NCBI GenBank assembly: GCA_036362985.1
Contig: JAYGXS010000010.1
Span: forward strand, 7,920,963 to 7,984,962
Reading direction: 5' to 3'
DNA from: Ligula intestinalis
Taxonomy: Eukaryota; Platyhelminthes; Cestoda; Diphyllobothriidea; Diphyllobothriidae
Length of the DNA stretch: 64,000 bases
The notes under the pieces are model-generated. The model made no database searches. It had not been told where the DNA came from and was given only the letters and a program-made list of their open reading frames with translations. The position numbers and the translations under genes are program-made. Positions 22,032 to 32,937 of the stretch are shown here, piece after piece. How positions within the stretch are numbered: the stretch's first letter is position 1; the number at the start of each line of letters is the position of its first letter.

Positions 22032-22571
22032 CTACGGATCCATGTATAGACTGTGAACTTCGGACTCAACGAAGATGGATATGATGACTGTGTCCTCCGG
22101 TTCCTTAGCCTGTGAGTAGATTGAGTGCGAAAGTGCGTTTGCCTGACTGATGTCTGGTGTAGACTGGTACCGGCTGTCGAAGTCGTGGCCCAACAAAATG
22201 GTTGCCCAGCACTGAAGGCGATTTTCCGAGTACGCATGAATGTCGTTCTTCGAGCCGCAAATTGCAAGAAGAGGCTTTTGGTCCGTGAAAAGGGTGAGAT
22301 TACACTCATAAAGCATCTTATGGGTGAAGATGATAGCCAGGACTTCCTTCCCGATATGCCCGTAGTTGCCTTCAGCAGACGTTAGTGATCTTGCTACATG
22401 TAAAATAGCCTTTTCTGTGTTGTCGGGGAAAACTGGTGAAATCACGGTGCCAATTTCATAGCTGGAAGCGCCCGTTGCAACGAGGATAATCAGTTCAAGG
22501 TTGAAGTGCATGAGCAGCAACTCAGAACTCAACTTTTGTTTCACTGCTAAAGGAGACATATGGTCGATCAC
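22032..22571 (-). pseudogene. Gypsy RNase H
   Basis: Contains KQKLSSELLLMHFN, LVATGASSYEIGTVISP (the first catalytic Asp of the usual D-A-S-S-Y is replaced by Gly), SLTSAEGNYGHIGKEVLAII (Glu retained), LFTDQKPLLAI (Asp retained) and the C-terminal DISQANALS (normally D-x-x-x-x-A-D). Degrades the RNA strand of the replication intermediate in active relatives; this copy has lost key residues. Its upstream edge meets a PLE-tail insertion. Confidence 0.85.
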
Positions 22572-22632
22572 TGGAACAAAATTTATTTTTTCCTGAGCTT
22601 TCGAACTCTAAAAATAACCCATCGTCAGAGGT
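22567..22632 (-). mobile_element. Miniature PLE 3' tail inserted in gypsy pol
   Basis: About 65 bp on the minus strand holding CTCTGACGATGGG, then GTTCGAAAGCTCAGG, then AATAAA and GTTCCAGTGATCG. These are the diagnostic elements of the PLE 3' ends elsewhere in the window (hammerhead-like core, AATAAA, GTTCCAGTGATCGC). It lies between RT (ends about 22633) and RNase H. Confidence 0.7.
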
Positions 22633-23457
22633 GGAGCAGCTCAGTCATCACATGATGAAGGTGGTACATTTCCGAAAGGAATGAGTTGTAGTTCCACAAT
22701 GAACTTACGCACAATGAACTTACGTCTTTTGGTGGTGACATTTGTTTGATGGCCTCGACATTGTCTGGATCTGGGCGACGGTCGTCTTGGTCGATTTTGA
22801 ACCCGAGGTATTTCACAGAAGGCATGAAAAAATTGCGCTTCTCCAGACGTAGACGTAAACCACAGTCTTGAATCCACCTAAGTACCGTCTCCAAGTATTG
22901 CAACAGTTCATTTAGAGTTGAACCAGTGACGATAACATCGTCCAGATAGGCAGCGACTCCTTCAGTGCCCGTCAATATGGTATCCATGGTGTGCTGGAAA
23001 ATAGTACGAGCAGTGGCAGACGGGTGAATTGGAACAAACCACGATGGATGTTCATTGTTAGGAGCTCTCAGGAGCCTTTGTTCACCTTAATTTGAAGTAT
23101 GCATAGGATAGATCTAACTAGCGCAACAAGTTCCACCATTCAGCAAAAAGATCTTCTGGCACGGGGAAGAAATAATTGTATGTGTCCAAAGCAGCATTAA
23201 GACCAGTGGAAAAATCAGCACAGATTTGGATTTTACCTGTGGCTTTCTTGACAGCCACGATTCGTGCGGCCCATGTAGATTAATTGGCTGATTGACAAAC
23301 ACCATCTCGTTGCAGACGACCAAGTTCTTGGTCGACCACGGTAAGTGCACCATAAGGAACTGGTCTGTGTCTGAAGACAGATTTTGCATTTGGTTGAAGT
23401 TGGAGCGTGACCTTCATTCTGTTCAACAGCCAAGACGTTATTGAAAAACTGGAGCAA
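22633..23457 (-). pseudogene. Gypsy reverse transcriptase
   Basis: 22625-22987 encodes MDTILTGTEGVAAYLDDVIV (catalytic YLDD), then WIQDCGLRLRLEK and YLGFKIDQDDRRPDP. 22990-23457 holds the upstream RT blocks in two shifted frames (for example FLMVHLPWS and LLNGGTCCAS). At least two frameshifts interrupt it. Confidence 0.85.
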
Positions 23458-23499
23458 ACTTCGCTTGATGATTCGACATCAGCTTTGTCGCCAGCTGAT

Positions 23500-23895
23500 T
23501 CGATTTGGCAGGACTCGGCCGGGTTGACTGCATAATATTACAAATGCGGTTGAGTGGCAGTTCCAGGAGACCGAGTTTCTCAATCCAGTCAAGGCCAAGT
23601 AAGTCAAGCATCGGACGGTTGGTTAGGTAGCATGTTCCCTTGAATTGAATGCCCTAAAAGAAAGCGTGACATTCACGCTCACCTATGAGCTGAAGAAATC
23701 CGCTCGAAACGTTCATAGCCCTTTTGTCCGATGTGATCATCGGGGGCCGTCCAATTATTTGCCAAGTGCGTTTGGAGATGAGGCTGATGTCTGCTGCCGT
23801 CACAAGCTGGAGGCGTACACGTTTGTCATTGATAGTAACCGTAAGATACGTCTTCTGTGTCTCAAATTCAATCTTGAAGATGGCTAGAATCGAGT
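23500..23895 (-). pseudogene. Gypsy aspartic protease
   Basis: A minus-strand frame gives RLQLVTAADISLIS, where the family has L-D-T-A-S-D-I, so the catalytic Asp has become Val. Further along is MLDLLGLDWIEKLGLL, the C-terminal G-x-D-W block. One in-frame stop lies between. It processes gag-pol in active relatives; inactive here. Confidence 0.75.
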
Positions 23896-23911
23896 GGGAC
23901 TTTAGGCCAGA

Positions 23912-24821
23912 TTAAGATGAAGGGTGTTTGGTACTTTTCGTCTTCCTGCCACCTGGCTTTGATTTGGGAGGTTGGCCGGCCGGACGTTGAGATGTTGACT
24001 TCATGCGGGTGACAGCCTGAACGCTGGTGGCGGCAAACGAGTAACTGGGTTGCTCCACGATGGCAGAACCATGCTGAAGATTCATAAGCCGCTGACACTC
24101 AGCAGTCAATGTCTGCAGGGTTGACTTGGGGTCTTTAATTTCTACGATCAGACGGATCCTGATTTCAGCATGACGAGGTGACTGCAGAGCACTCTCAAAG
24201 ATGACGCACTTAAATTGTTCATCTGTCAACTCTTGCAGCTCGAACCTTTCACAATCGCGGTTGACAGTACTGGCAAGCGTCAGAAAATTGTCTGACCCGT
24301 TTCTGCTACTGTTTCCTTCTCATGTCTCTGATGACGAATCCGCGATGGATGCCGAAACCTCAGGCGAATAAGCGTATTGTCCCGGCAATCGAGTCTTCGA
24401 GTGGCCCAATTCTAAACTTGTCTGCTTCGTTTTTCATCAGTTTGAGGCACTGGTATCGAATATTTAACAAGGAGGACTTCTCGCTAAATGTCTCTAACAG
24501 GCATTTGATGGTTTCGTCGAAGGTGAAGTCACGAAGATTTTTCAGCAGAATCATTTCCGTGTACCGCTCTTGCTCTTTCATACCTAATTTTCGTAGTAGC
24601 AGGCGCATCTGCCAAGCATCATCAGCCTTGGTAAGCTCCACACGGAAGATGTCTCCCAAACGTTTAAACCAAGCGTCGAAAGTCACGCTGGAGTCGGGGT
24701 CGTAAGTAAACTCGGTGATCGAAGCAGCAACTGCATACGCTGACGTGGACTGTTTCGCCGAAGTATTTGAATCAGAAATATGCAAACTGAACTTCTGCAT
24801 CGTATGCTCCATCATCTTCAT
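23912..24821 (-). pseudogene. Gypsy gag
   Basis: 24360-24821 encodes a capsid-like segment with DSSVTFDAWFKRLGDIFRV, MRLLLRKLGMKEQERY and KLMKNEADKFRIG. 23912-24229 continues in another frame with EQFKCVIFESALQSP, AECQRLMNLQH and a basic tail, PPKSKPGGRKTK. No CCHC knuckle is clear. A frame break lies at about 24230-24360. Confidence 0.75.
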
Positions 24822-24901
24822 ATGAGCCGCCTCGAAATGAGCTTGTGGTTGCTGCAGGATACACTACAATTGTTCCGCGGAGATGGACATCGTGAGTACT
24901 G

Positions 24902-25246
24902 CGTGGCCAAAGCTGCGATATTGCCGTCTAATTACGTCTTGTGTGAATCCCCAAGGAAGCACACAACAAGAAGAGTGCAAAAGTAGAGGTCTTTTAGCAA
25001 ATCTAGTAGAGTATGCTTAAGGCAAGCGAATTCGTCCACAGCCATGTCCAATCAGACCTATCAGATTGTGATCTCATCTAAGGAGTGACTACATTGACTT
25101 TGTGACTCATGCAGCTAGTGTGATAGGGTCCTGAGCTTGACCGCAGCTCCACGCGTCATTACGTGCACCCTGTGTGATTGGATCGGTCGTTTGGCGTGGG
25201 AACGACTCGTCAGGGCTGCGCGCACACGCGGTTAAGCAGCGCCCTG
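24902..25246 (-). repeat. Gypsy 5' LTR
   Basis: Direct repeat of 19973-20322. Inner sequence just below 24902 would carry the primer binding site, but no clear tRNA match was seen. Confidence 0.9.
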
Positions 25247-25250
25247 AAAT

Positions 25251-25480
25251 CCCTTAGAGGCGTTGTCTCAATCATGCTCATTTCCGAGAAGCAGCCCAAA
25301 TAGTAAGCCCATCGCCACACCATCTATCTGTCTCTAGAACTAGCCATTGCAGAGAAATTGCACAGTTTTTGCGCCTCGCGTAGGTTGTTCTCTGAGAATT
25401 TTTACGGCATGCATATCCGGCAGTTCGCCTCCCGAATGACGTAACGGAGGTAGTTTATGGTTTCTACCACCAGTACGTTA
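25251..25480 (-). pseudogene. PLE lineage D reverse transcriptase, 5' part (right of gypsy insertion)
   Basis: A minus-strand frame reads RQIDGVAMGLLFGLLLGNEH, the PLE RT motif-B region (usually GVAMGSPLGPLLAN). Upstream a shifted frame gives RGAKTVQFLCNG. Motif C of the same RT is at 19900-19923, across the gypsy element, so gypsy split one RT gene between motifs B and C. Confidence 0.7.
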
Positions 25481-25859
25481 GTAAAAGCTGATGATGCATC
25501 CAATGAGAGCATCTTATTTCCACCAGCGTTCATGCTCTTTATTAGCTTCAACACACTCAAATGTGCCTTTTAAGCTAAACATATGTTTACCAAATCGACT
25601 GTTCAAGTGTAATATGGGAATATTTGCGGATCCTAAATCTCACTTTGTTAGATGATCCGAGGATTGCTCGTTAGTCCAGGTCGTATATCTTTTGATTTTC
25701 ATCACTGTTATCGATTTTTGGTGTAATGATGACTCGGCAGTTTGCCTCGCCGTCACTGCAACCTTTGGCCATCCGCATCCCTCAGATTAGCTAGGAAATA
25801 TCTCAGCACAGAATACGCAGGTCACTGGTCACTGCGACATCTAAGCGACTGTGGACCTG

Positions 25860-26645
25860 AGAACCCGAGAACTTGGAGTTGGAGTTGCGCACATGCCAGA
25901 AGCAACCATCAGGCGCCGGGTCATGTGACCGAAAGACCCACGGCCACGGCAGGAAACGGCGTGGATCTGGTGCAGATGCGGACAAAGCAACTACGTCAGA
26001 AAAACCGGAATATTGCTTCGGACGCGAATGGCCGAGAATGCAGCAGTGGTGAGGAAGAAAGACGCCAACTCCTGCGATGCAGCTCATACGACGGGACCCG
26101 GCCATATTTTCAAGTTTGACGAGGCCAACATCTTCACAAGAGGTGACAACCGCGTGAAACGCGAGCTGCTGGAATCATCGTTCTCAGGCCCCCAGTCCAT
26201 CAACAAGCGCGAGAAGTTGACGTTCCCGGACGGTGTACTGAGAAGTTTCCTGAGCAAGGGAATCAGTCACGTGGGAAGGACTGGGTGCAACAACAACTCT
26301 GACGGCAGTGGGCCTAATTGTCACGCCATTATCAAGCCCGCAACCGACGTTGACAAGGCAATTGTGGCAATTAGTGAATCGAACGCGAAGTGTCAAGCCA
26401 GTACCGCATCAATTAAGACCCAAGTGATGGCTATAGAAGTGAGTAATTATCACACGTACGCGAATGACCACTATGGACTATAGATACCGTGCAACCTGTG
26501 CATATTTCAACCCTATCTGCGCATGACTATTAATATGCTACCATCACCTATGATTAAGGACTCCCGAGGGAATTCGCAACGTCATTGATCGCATCCTCTT
26601 CTTCTGAACTGCTTCCTGGAACTAGCATATTCTTCACTATTGGCA
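25860..26645 (+). mobile_element. PLE lineage 1, 3' end with GIY-YIG endonuclease
   Basis: One plus-strand frame from about 25875 gives GVGVAHMPEATIRRRVM, a stop, then WIWCRCGQSNYVRKTGILLR (GIY-YIG core), GHIFKFDEANIFTRGDNRVK and SGPQSINKREKL, ending at 26483. It is homologous to the minus-strand copy at 10679-11095. The 3' UTR has a mutated hammerhead-like hairpin (TTCGCAACGTCA), a short CTTCTTCT tract, and the terminal motif GAACTGCTTCCTGGAACTAG at 26607. One nonsense mutation N-terminal to the nuclease core. Confidence 0.85.
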
Positions 26646-26775
26646 ACTAAATATCTTTTCACTCGACCGCTTAAAAACAGCACATGACGTTAGCAAAAGA
26701 TTACAAACTTCAAAAAGTCCGTCAATCAGCTTCTTCACCAATGTATACACCATAAGTTGCGCACCGTAGGACTGC

Positions 26776-27249
26776 ATGGAAAACTGCTTCCATGGATTCA
26801 AACCTGGACGGTTCTGGACGGTTCCAAAGTGTACCAGTCGGTGCAAGCAGTACTCAGAGAAAACCATCGTATGTGGCGATGTCCAACAGCAAGTTATTTT
26901 AGGCCGTGCGTTATTCCTTGTTTTTATCATTGACCGCGTCAATGATCTAGACTCGGATGCCATTTAAGTGGCTGACAATGGCAGGCAAAGCCTGCCTGCT
27001 GAAGGGCCTCAAGCCCTGGGATGAGCTTTCAAAACAGTACAGTATTGCAACTAGTCAACAGTCGCTCAAACCAACGCTAAAGAGCACAAGTGCCACCATT
27101 TATACATTACAACTCATCTGGGGAACTCTTAGTGGGTTTGACAAGCCATCTTATTCAATCTCTTACGAAGCTCGTTACGGTTGCATCTTCAGTACGTCAC
27201 GCAAGCATATGGATCGTGGACTGTCAGTCACTGTACCACATTAGGGAAG
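26776..27249 (+). pseudogene. CR1-like LINE RT remnant, part 1
   Basis: QQQVILGRALFLVFIIDRVN is the mutated RT motif B region, followed by a shifted motif C (VADN in place of the usual ADD). 26957-27244 gives TLQLIWGTLSGFDKPSYSIS, homologous to MLQLIRQTFMGFEKDSFSKI of the 14864-16534 LINE. Interrupted at about 27250 by an R1 LTR copy. Confidence 0.7.
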
Positions 27250-27650
27250 GTGTAGTGGCCCCTACCAGCCACTTGAAACCCAAGATGAGCCGCTGACGCA
27301 TGGCACCTTTAGCCTGCAAAGCCTGTGCGCCCACGCCGGACTTCGCCTATCTCGGGGTCGTGCCACGACCACTAGTCTGGACATTAGCCGTGTGATTGGC
27401 TGTCGTAATAAAGCATGCACCGGCATTCCGGCGATTTGCGACGCTCTCGTCGCTCCGAAATTGACGCCCTCACATCCGGACTGCAGTCATCCAAGAGTCA
27501 AAACTCTTTCCATCTATTCGCCTATCCTTCTGTGCAGAATACAATATTCCTAGCACTCTGGCCTTCCCAAGACCTCCCTCTCATCTCCTAAGGAACCTGG
27601 GCCTCAAAGACCGCGAAAGCCAGGGTTTAGCTCATTTAAACCCCTGTGAT
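27250..27650 (+). mobile_element. R1 LTR-family copy (d) inserted in a CR1 remnant
   Basis: Begins TGTAGTGGCC and runs about 400 bp as the reverse complement of 5872-6330. CR1-derived coding resumes after it, so it is a later insertion. Confidence 0.65.
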
Positions 27651-27654
27651 AAAG

Positions 27655-28017
27655 GTCCAGATGTAGGCGACAAAATGACCAAAGGTCTGTGGACACTGAC
27701 TTGGACCCAGACTGTCAACTTTCGGCCTATTTTCCTTTTACTACACGCAACTCTGGGAAGACCACTTATTAGCCTTCAGCATTATGGATGGTCTGGATGA
27801 GTGCTTTTTTCGCATTGATTTTCTCGGCCACGATAAGATGCCCAATCTGCGCGGTCATCACCTAAAACTATGCACAGCTAGCGCAAGGACCAATGAAAGC
27901 AAGGGTTCTTCAGTAACAGAGTTATTGTGGCGTAAAAGGCTCTGCTTGCGGAAGTTTAATTGTGACCTCGACTCACATCAAACCTTAGTCTCACAACTCA
28001 CGAAAACCCTCAGATGA
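27655..28017 (+). pseudogene. CR1-like LINE RT remnant, part 2
   Basis: MPNLRGHHLKLCTASARTN corresponds to TPNLRGQSLKLRPGKARID in the C-terminal end of the LINE RT at 14864-16534. LRKFNCDLD matches the terminal FKRRLD region. Together with 26776-27249 it forms one element split by an LTR. Confidence 0.65.
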
Positions 28018-28590
28018 AGAGCTGCTACAAAAATTTGCTATTATGTTACTCATTATAAGTGAGTAGGCAAATATATTACCATTTTATAGTGGAGTGCGCC
28101 AGGCTGCTTTTGGCATGCACTAGTGTAGACAACTATGTTTTACACTTTCCTTTCTTATCGAAGCCAATAAATGCGTGCACTAAACTTTAACAGGCAATAA
28201 TATGTTCATGGAAAACAAGCGAAAATTTAGATCTTAAGAATTTATCATGCGATTAAACGCTCAATTAGACGTAGTATCTGAAAGTCTACGTTCACTATAA
28301 TCCAGCGTTAATCACCGCCTCTGTACCATCTTTCTGTTGAACGTACGGTGAACATCGTCGAAACCGACCGTCGGATATCTTTGTAGGACAATATTAACTA
28401 TTTCCGTGTTAGCCTATCTTTCCTTTTTAATGCGGAAATCAATTAAACTGAATAATCAATTTCTCTGAGTACATAATGACCAAAACTAAACATGTTCACC
28501 ATGCATTTGTATGTAGCTCACATCAGCAAAACGTTATTGTGGCTCAGTTTGGGCAAAATAAGTCCCACTTGGGGAACGCTAATTGTCATG
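28018..28590. other. No gene recognised
   Basis: AT-rich sequence without domain or long repeat. Confidence 0.35.
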
Positions 28591-28594
28591 AGTG

Positions 28595-28760
28595 TGCAGT
28601 ATCATCGTGACTGTATCCTATGGATACTGCACCTCTCTGTGTATGGATTACCTATTTCTGCTATTGTCACTTTAAAAAATCTGCAACGGATTTTGAAATG
28701 TCAGGCTAAGAAAATATTTTTCCCATCGATCATATCTTCTTCTTTTCAAGTTAAGTCTTG
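28595..28760 (+). mobile_element. PLE lineage A 3' UTR fragment
   Basis: GACTGTATCCTATGGATACTG and the following ATTACCTATTTCTGCT segment parallel 13225-13340 and, in reverse complement, 4735-4830. It ends with TTCTTCTTTTC. 5'-truncated, no coding part. Confidence 0.5.
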
Positions 28761-28929
28761 GTAGAACAACAAAGGTGAAACAACACCTATTGGGCGAGAG
28801 AAGGTTACGAGGATCTAAGTATGTTTTAAAGGTTGTCATTAACTGGTCTTTCTGCAGTATATCGTCTTCTTGGAGCTCATTGAAATATCTTCAAATGCTG
28901 AAATTATGCTATTCAACCTGTAAGACGCT

Positions 28930-29640
28930 CTGGTAAGACTGAAAATCTCCCTTATATGAGGAATGTGCCTGAATTCAACGGAAGGCACTTGAGAAAATAT
29001 TAAAACGAAATTGACGCATAAACCAACGGCTACCTTACGTGCCCAACTTGTATACCCTAGGATAGGGTTGGCTATCTCGATAAGAAAGAAGTTGTTTACA
29101 AGATCCTCTACGAAGCTTGTGACACTGTATACTGTGGCCAAACAGGAAGGCCCGTCTCCACAGGCATTTACAACCACCAACTGGCAGTGAAAAGAAGTGA
29201 CCATTTAGCTGAAGTGGCTATGCATAGCTTTGATACAGGACACAGCTTCGCATGGGACAAAACACGCATCGTCGGCGTCTGTTCTCCCATGAAGGGCCGA
29301 GAATTTCTTGAGGCTATGCACTCCGATGATTAATGCATCGACCGGTATACTGATTTGGATGGAATCTACAAATAGCTTAAAGAAAGGTGAAAGAGAACAA
29401 TGCTGAGCAAGGCGGACTGACATAAACCACGGCTGCAAATCAGCGCTCACTCCAGAAGAATATTGCACTTTTGTGTACGTTTGTAAGTTTAATCGTTCGT
29501 TGCACATTCTCTCTGGTCTGAAGACAAGCCGAGCAACTAGTCCCAAAAATGTACTGAATGTAATTACCTTGTTTTCCCAAAGAACGTCTTCTTTTTCAAA
29601 GTACTTTTCTTGGAATGTCTGATTTTGTATTTATATGAGA
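28930..29640 (+). pseudogene. PLE lineage B endonuclease and 3' UTR
   Basis: From about 28975 frames with stops give GRHLRKY and DRVGYLDKKEVVYKI. Then an open stretch has ACDTVYCGQTGRPVSTGIYN (GIY-YIG core), HSFDTGHSFAWDKTRIVGVC and REFLEAMHSDD. The 3' UTR matches 5340-5523 and ends CCCAAAGAACGTCTTCTTTTTC near 29577. The N-terminal side is truncated. Confidence 0.75.
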
Positions 29641-31370
29641 TGAGCAATTCTTTTATTTTGCAGACCTAGTTCAGTGTTCACAGATTTTCGTATTTTCCAG
29701 TACATTCACATTCTTTTGTATTTTTCGCACAGAGATAAAACCTCAATATGGCAGAAACTTGGAACAGGAATTAAAGATACGTCATGGTTACCGGTCGTGA
29801 TCACTATGTCTCCAGAAATCATCAGTAAGCAGAGTTTCATACATGAAATTACAATTCAGCGGATTTACAATGCTGTTCGACACGGAACTCAGTCACATGC
29901 TAATTTGCAAAATACGAAACGATAGTTTCCAAAGCATGCAATTTATATCTGCATGTTTAAATCAACGCTGTGGAGAAAATTATCTTTAAACAGCACTACT
30001 TCAGAAAAGAAGCAGTCTGTTTTTTTAGGGAACTCAACCTTTTCGAGGTAAAAGGTCCAGTCATTACGTCCAAAAGCCAGCGAAACCTTCATAAAATGGG
30101 TACTCGAGCGGATTTATCCTAGTGAGATTTAAAATCGTTCAACAGAATCTCCAACCAGAGCATCAAAAACCATACAAAATTTGGGACAATCAATATATTT
30201 TTCAAAAACAGGCGAATTCATACTTAAAGCCGTAAAAATCGCCATGTACCAGGAGAGTCATCGAAACGTCTACGATTACTCAGTATTTTTTCTTAGAAGG
30301 CTTTCCTATATGGACATTTATTTTACGATTTTTGTACTCATTGAAATATTATGCTTGAATTCACAGGCCGTCTTTCCGCCAATAACTTTTGCACCGCCCG
30401 GAAGTTTTATGATAGACCTCGCATTTTCAAGAGCTCCTAAAGTCTAGAAGCAGGCCTATGTGCACCTTCTCCGAAAGGTTTCATGCATTTTGTTTCATTT
30501 CCCTAGCAACTGACCTCCTGGCACTAATGAAATAACCCACGTAAGAACTGGACATTAGACCAGACGAATGCTCGATGCACCTTAAAAAACTGTCCATAAT
30601 AACCATTTTTTTTAATTTATATGTTTCTCTCTTTCCAGCATAATGTTCCACAAAATCTTATTTCTTCGCAGAACAGCTTGAAGGAGTTAATTGTGCGTCC
30701 TTGTCCAGGATGTGTGACTGAGTATATTCTTTAAATAAAAAGTAATGTAAAAGTGACAACTACTGAACTACTGATGTTAGTTGATCGTAACTGTTCGCAA
30801 GCAGAGAGCACCAACCCATCTATCGGAACTAGTGGTTACATTCTACGCTTATCCGTATTTCGATCACACCTCAGTTTATTAGCATAATTAAGGATTTTAG
30901 TCATTATTTTTCGACATTCTACGAATTTCACCATATTTTTACATTCTTGGCCTGCTTTGGAAGTTAACAAAATCCTCCTGATGTCTTCTAAAATATTCCG
31001 ACTATGAAGTTTTTTGAAGGTGCCAGGGAAACATTTTCAAAATTTAAACTTTTAAGAAGTTGCAAAGCTTTGTAAAGATGTGCCAAGGAGGATTGTATTT
31101 GAAAAACCCCATGCCTACAGAAGTTCACAAAATCAAACCCTCAGATTTATTGGACTATTTCATTTGAACTACAACCTAACCACCTGGTCTGCTAATATGC
31201 AGTGTGCTTAGAAAGTCACTTTAGGAAACACTTGAAAAGTGGTGTTCTACAGCTGCCTTCGCTGATCTGGTGGTCAGTTTCTTTCAATGGAGTAACTACT
31301 GCCCACCTCCCATTCCTTTCGCTTTTATTTGCGCGACCGACATCAAGTAACCTCATTTTCCTAGTCTGCA
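29641..31370. other. AT-rich, no gene recognised
   Basis: Several open frames of 80-90 codons (for example 30181-30447) have no recognisable domain or splice support and look like chance frames in AT-rich DNA. Confidence 0.4.
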
Positions 31371-32040
31371 ACTTGAGAATTGTGTTGTGGTCAGAAGAGG
31401 CGTCACCTGCCCCTGCTCCACCCATCGTGTGTTGTGACTGCTACTGCTATCATCACCATCATCTATTGTGAAGCGGAAATGCGCTGGTCTCTCCTCTCCG
31501 ATTGTCGTCTCCTGCTGCCCACCCTCCACTCCCCCATTCCCGCTGTGTGCCTACGTACTCAAAAGCACACCCCCAACCCCCCCCCCCCCCCCCCACGTCC
31601 ATACCCAGAAACTTCTGCCCACATCCAGACCTGGTGATGCTGCACAGGTGTGCGCACTATCATTTCCGCTTCCCCCCCCACCCCCCCCCCCTCGTCCACT
31701 TCTCTCTCTCTCTCTCTCGCTCTCATTCGCCCTCCTCTCTCCCCCACCCCGCCCTCTTTTTCAACGAGCTCACTGGACCGCTAACCGGATGTGACCGCTT
31801 TTTGCTTACAGATTTTTAGTCTGCTGCTTTGGGGACAGTAAGCTGGGACAGCAACGCACCGGGGCCTGAAACACGTGCCATCCCCGCGAGTCGGCGACGG
31901 GCTCACGCGAGGCAGCGCGCTCACCACGGCAACTGCACCGAGCACGTTGCCGTCCCCTTGATTATTGTGAGCGCAGACGTGCGTGAGCGTTTGCGTCCAC
32001 CCGCCTACACGTAAAGGACTTCCGCTGTGACGATGCCGAC
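31370..32040 (+). promoter_or_regulatory. C-rich and GC-rich block, possible distal promoter
   Basis: After 1.7 kb of AT-rich DNA the composition changes abruptly: a C run at 31579-31595, a C-rich pyrimidine tract at 31670-31755, and then CpG-rich sequence with a CACGTG at 31872. This could be an upstream promoter or 5' exon of the ETS gene, but no TATA box or exon can be proven. Confidence 0.3.
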
Positions 32041-32424
32041 CATCAGGGAGGGGGGACAGACTGAGCAGGAATCCACTGTGAGGTCAAATTTGAGACCCTT
32101 GAAAAGGCTTGAGGTTGGCGGCACAATCATGGCCAAACCACGTAGCACATTGTATATGCATATACCATGCAGTCCCAGAAGCCAGCAGTTGCACGGCCGT
32201 CTCCATGGCCAGGCAGCTTGTCCATTTTAGAAGGAGACTGGCTCCCCACCGGGTCTTTTATCTAATAAATTCATTTGTCCCAAGAAGGCGCTAAGGATCG
32301 CATGCAGTGTCAGTTACCGCAACGATATTCCCCAAAACACAGAAGCGAAAAGCCATAAAGGCATGTTTGAAAAGGATCGTGTTTGAGGGAAGGCTTGGCA
32401 AACGGAGTTTATCCCATGGAAGGA

Positions 32425-32763
32425 GTAGGAATCCGTCGCCCAGAGCAACTGCGCTGATTCATGCTGCCTTTCGTGCGCTGAGCTTCGCTCGCTGCCCACT
32501 ATTGTCCTTTTGCACGCTTGATGTCAACCCACCGCGTTTACGCTTGTAGGTAATCGATAGTCCTGGCTCATTTAATTGGCAACAACCGATTAATTACTCA
32601 TTCCACAGTCAACTTGTCACGTCTCCACGTTTGCACCTGCACGGCTGGCTATCGTACGCGGCGCCACTGTAAGGCTTTTGAGCAGTAAAGCTGTTCAAAA
32701 GCAATCAGTTTTTTCAGACTAGTGATTTGGGGATCCTTCTGGTGCTGAGACAACAACTAGCCC
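32425..32763 (+). repeat. LTR-like repeat, copy 1
   Basis: About 335 bp with very high identity to 42026-42363 in the same orientation. The late part (GAGCAGTAAAGCTGTTCAA) resembles the end of the CsRn1-like LTR near 34520-34560 (TTACAGTAAAGCTGTCC). It is probably a solo LTR of a related element. Confidence 0.65.
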
Positions 32764-32937
32764 TTGATAAGCCTTAGAAAAGACACGTAAAATGGTCAAC
32801 TATTTCAAAACTCCTCCGTGTTTACTGCATCTCCTGCCTTTCCGTTTATAACGATAATGTAACTTATAGGAACGTAGACGGCCTCCTGCTCCTCACCCTT
32901 TTATCTACATATAAAATTTTGTATCATTCCCGGAAGA

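Larger units (their letters stand above)
19973..25246 (-). mobile_element. Ty3/gypsy LTR retrotransposon, full length but defective
   Basis: Two LTRs of about 350 bp (19973-20322 and 24902-25246) flank, on the minus strand, gag, aspartic protease, RT, RNase H and integrase in the order typical of Ty3/gypsy. A polypurine-rich tract lies next to the 3' LTR, at about 20323-20340. The flanks AAAT (19969-19972 and 25247-25250) are a possible 4-bp target duplication. Multiple frameshifts and active-site substitutions, plus a small PLE-tail insertion, make it inactive. Confidence 0.9.

Noticed and set aside
30181..30447. 88-codon frame with hydrophobic segments
   Set aside because: Its AT-rich composition gives hydrophobic residues by chance; no family recognised and no nearby exon.
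31468..31819. Pro/Ser-rich frames suggesting a coding exon
   Set aside because: They arise from C-rich and CT-rich low-complexity DNA and have no splice or domain support.
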